Source of the DNA: Polaromonas sp. JS666
GTDB lineage: Bacteria > Pseudomonadota > Gammaproteobacteria > Burkholderiales > Burkholderiaceae_C
NCBI RefSeq assembly: GCF_000013865.1
Contig: NC_007948.1
Span: 3,472,001-3,536,000, forward strand
Length of the DNA stretch: 64,000 bases
Reading direction: 5' to 3'
A model generated the notes under the pieces. That model searched no databases. It saw only the letters and a list, made by a program, of their open reading frames with translations, and was not told where the DNA came from. Below are positions 62,435-64,000 of the stretch, one piece after another; within the stretch, counting starts at the first letter, position 1; every line of letters begins with the position of its first letter. Made by a program: the position numbers and the translations under genes.

Positions 62435-63262
62435 ATGACTTATTGCACTGCCATCAAACTGAATGCCGGTCTGGTCTTTTTGTCGGATTCCCGCACCAAT
62501 GCCGGACTCGACCACATCAGCACCTTCCGCAAGATGATCGTCTACGAAAAGGCCGGCGACCGTTTCATGGTGCTGCTGACCGCCGGCAACCTCTCCATCT
62601 CGCAGTCGGTGCGCGAGATTCTCCAGATCGAGCACCTGAAGGACCCGGAAACCGGCGAATCCATCACCATCTGGAACGCCAAGAGCATGTTCGATGCCGC
62701 CCGCGTGCTGGGCTCGGCGATACGCCGCGTCTATGACCGCGATGCCGACGCGCTGCGAAAGGCGGATGTCGATTTCAATGTCTCGCTGATCTTCGGCGGC
62801 CAGATTCGCGGTGAAGGCATGCGCCTGTTCCAGATGTACTCGGCCGGCAACTTCATTGAAGCGACGGGTGAAACGCCCTACTTCCAGGTGGGCGAATCGA
62901 AATACGGCAAGCCCGTGCTCGACCGCGTCATCACCCCCGAGACGCCGCTGGCCGAAGCCGCCAAATGCGCGCTGGTGTCGATGGACTCGACCATGAAATC
63001 CAATCTCTCGGTGGGCATGCCACTGGACCTGGTGGTGTACGAGGTGGACACCTTCCAGAGCGACAAGGTGGTGTGCATCGACAGCAGCAACCCCTATTAC
63101 TCGATGCTGCACAACAATTGGGGCAGACGGTTGCGCGAGGTGTTCGACAGCATTGAAGACCCAGTATGGGACGACGCGCACACCGACATCCCGCTGAAAA
63201 TGCCGGCAAACCGCCACGAACCGCTCAAGAAAATCAGCAGTCCCAGCGAAAAGCTGATTTAA
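62435..63262 (+). CDS. Anbu-type proteasome-like protease
   Basis: A 275-residue protein starting MTYCTAIKLNAGLVFLSDSR, the start of Anbu (ancestral proteasome-beta-like) peptidases, with T2 as the likely nucleophile after removal of methionine. SDSRTNAGLD and TAGNLSISQSV are family blocks. The alpha-E, ATP-grasp and transglutaminase-like genes that often accompany Anbu are not in the window. It lies 33 bases after mutS. Confidence 0.85.
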   Translation: MTYCTAIKLNAGLVFLSDSRTNAGLDHISTFRKMIVYEKAGDRFMVLLTAGNLSISQSVREILQIEHLKDPETGESITIWNAKSMFDAARVLGSAIRRVYDRDADALRKADVDFNVSLIFGGQIRGEGMRLFQMYSAGNFIEATGETPYFQVGESKYGKPVLDRVITPETPLAEAAKCALVSMDSTMKSNLSVGMPLDLVVYEVDTFQSDKVVCIDSSNPYYSMLHNNWGRRLREVFDSIEDPVWDDAHTDIPLKMPANRHEPLKKISSPSEKLI

Positions 63263-63266
63263 ATCC

Positions 63267-64000
63267 GTGCCGTCTTCTACCTCCTCGACCTCGTCTACCT
63301 TCCCTGCCAAACCCCTGGTCATCTTCTCGCACGGCAACAGCTTTCCCGCCAGCACCTACAGCGTGCTGTTCAAGAGCCTCAAGGCCCGCGGCTTTCAGGT
63401 CAAGGCGATTGAGAAATTCGGCCATGACCCGCGCTACCCGGTCACCAGCAACTGGCCTCATCTGGTACAACAGCTTGCCGACTTCACCAGCCAGGAGGTC
63501 GAAAAGTCCGGCCAGCCCGCTTTCCTGGTCGGCCACTCGCTGGGTGGCTTTTTAAGCCTGATGTGCGCGACCCAAAACCCGGTGCTGGGCGGCCTGCCGG
63601 TGCGCGGCGTGCTGATGCTGGACTCACCGATCCTGGGAGGCTGGCGCGCTACCGCGCTCAGCGTGGCCAAGCGCGCCCAGCTGGTGGGCTCCATCTCGCC
63701 CGGTGCCATCAGCCGCAGGCGCAAACATCAATGGCTGGGGCGCGACGAAGTGCTGGCGCATTTCCGCAGCAAGAAAGCCTTTGCCCAGTGGGATGAACAG
63801 GTGCTGATTGACTACATCGAGCACGGCACACACGATGCCGACACGGACACCGGCAGCCAGCGCCTGCTGAGCTTTGACCGCGATGTGGAAACCAGCATTT
63901 ACAACACCCTGCCCGACAACCTGGAGCGCCTGCTGAAAGCAAATCCGCTCAAATGCCCGGTGGCGTTCATTGGCGGGCGGCAGTCAGCCGAGATGAAACA
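63267..64000 (+). CDS. Alpha/beta hydrolase, cut by the window end
   Basis: The frame from GTG 63267 stays open to the last base, so the C-terminus is missing. It has a serine/threonine-rich start, PLVIFSHGNSFPASTYSVLF with the oxyanion-hole HGN motif near residue 22, and the nucleophile motif FLVGHSLGGFLSL near residues 90-102. It hydrolyses an ester or similar bond; the substrate is unknown. It starts four bases after the Anbu stop and is probably co-transcribed. Confidence 0.8.
   Translation, partial: MPSSTSSTSSTFPAKPLVIFSHGNSFPASTYSVLFKSLKARGFQVKAIEKFGHDPRYPVTSNWPHLVQQLADFTSQEVEKSGQPAFLVGHSLGGFLSLMCATQNPVLGGLPVRGVLMLDSPILGGWRATALSVAKRAQLVGSISPGAISRRRKHQWLGRDEVLAHFRSKKAFAQWDEQVLIDYIEHGTHDADTDTGSQRLLSFDRDVETSIYNTLPDNLERLLKANPLKCPVAFIGGRQSAEMK

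Noticed and set aside
60977..63355. 792-codon open frame on the minus strand
   Set aside because: It runs antisense to mutS and the Anbu gene, both with strong family motifs. Long antisense frames are expected in GC-rich DNA.

Overview
The window looks like a chromosomal segment of a high-GC betaproteobacterium of the order Burkholderiales, most likely family Comamonadaceae (Polaromonas, Rhodoferax or Variovorax type). The basis is gene order (nirD-nasA-ybiB-cobA; trmJ beside cysE; divergent pmbA and yjgA; rpsU-yqeY), protein character, and short intergenic repeats that I remember as frequent in that family. No search was run, so the genus is inference.

Layout. 1-6.2 kb: end of an assimilatory nitrate/nitrite reduction locus (PilJ/NarX-like periplasmic protein, NirD, NasA, YbiB, and the siroheme methyltransferase CobA that supplies the nitrite reductase cofactor). 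The nasA start is preceded by a tandem 101-bp repeat that copies its own start codon, and nasA carries an in-frame palindromic repeat. 6.2-20.2 kb: housekeeping genes (metallophosphatase, YhiN-like flavoprotein, S21, YqeY, DUF4399, PmbA, YjgA, Mog, amidase, CysE, TrmJ, SuhB) and an orphan sensor kinase.

20.3-36.3 kb: an aryl-polyene/xanthomonadin-type pigment cluster in two convergent operons. The plus operon has carrier protein, adenylating ligase, two hotdog dehydratases, ketosynthase, chain-length-factor-like protein, ketoreductase, methyltransferase, acyltransferase, LolA-like protein and MMPL exporter, plus a polysaccharide deacetylase and a PAP2 phosphatase. The minus operon has a flavin halogenase-like enzyme, a PlsC acyltransferase and a GT2 glycosyltransferase. 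A lux-box-like palindrome lies upstream, and the ketosynthase lacks a normal start codon.

36.5-41.3 kb: a scarred accessory zone with a truncated FUSC gene, an AT-richer three-gene overlapping operon (D12-class adenine methyltransferase, four-helix membrane protein, DGQHR protein) that may be an undescribed defence system, and a mutS 5' fragment joined to the 3' end of a lysR gene. The intact mutS lies 19 kb further on.

41.3-59.3 kb: two complete branched-chain-amino-acid-type ABC importers. The first sits beside a small catabolic set (ABM monooxygenase, alpha/beta hydrolase, fatty-acid hydroxylase, iron alcohol dehydrogenase, FCD GntR regulator). The second is an eight-gene operon ending in an amidase, an M20 amidohydrolase and an XRE-cupin regulator, which suggests use of an amide or ureide as nitrogen source. 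An IS1380-like remnant lies between them. 59.8-64 kb returns to core genes: mutS, an Anbu-type proteasome-like protease and an alpha/beta hydrolase cut by the window end.
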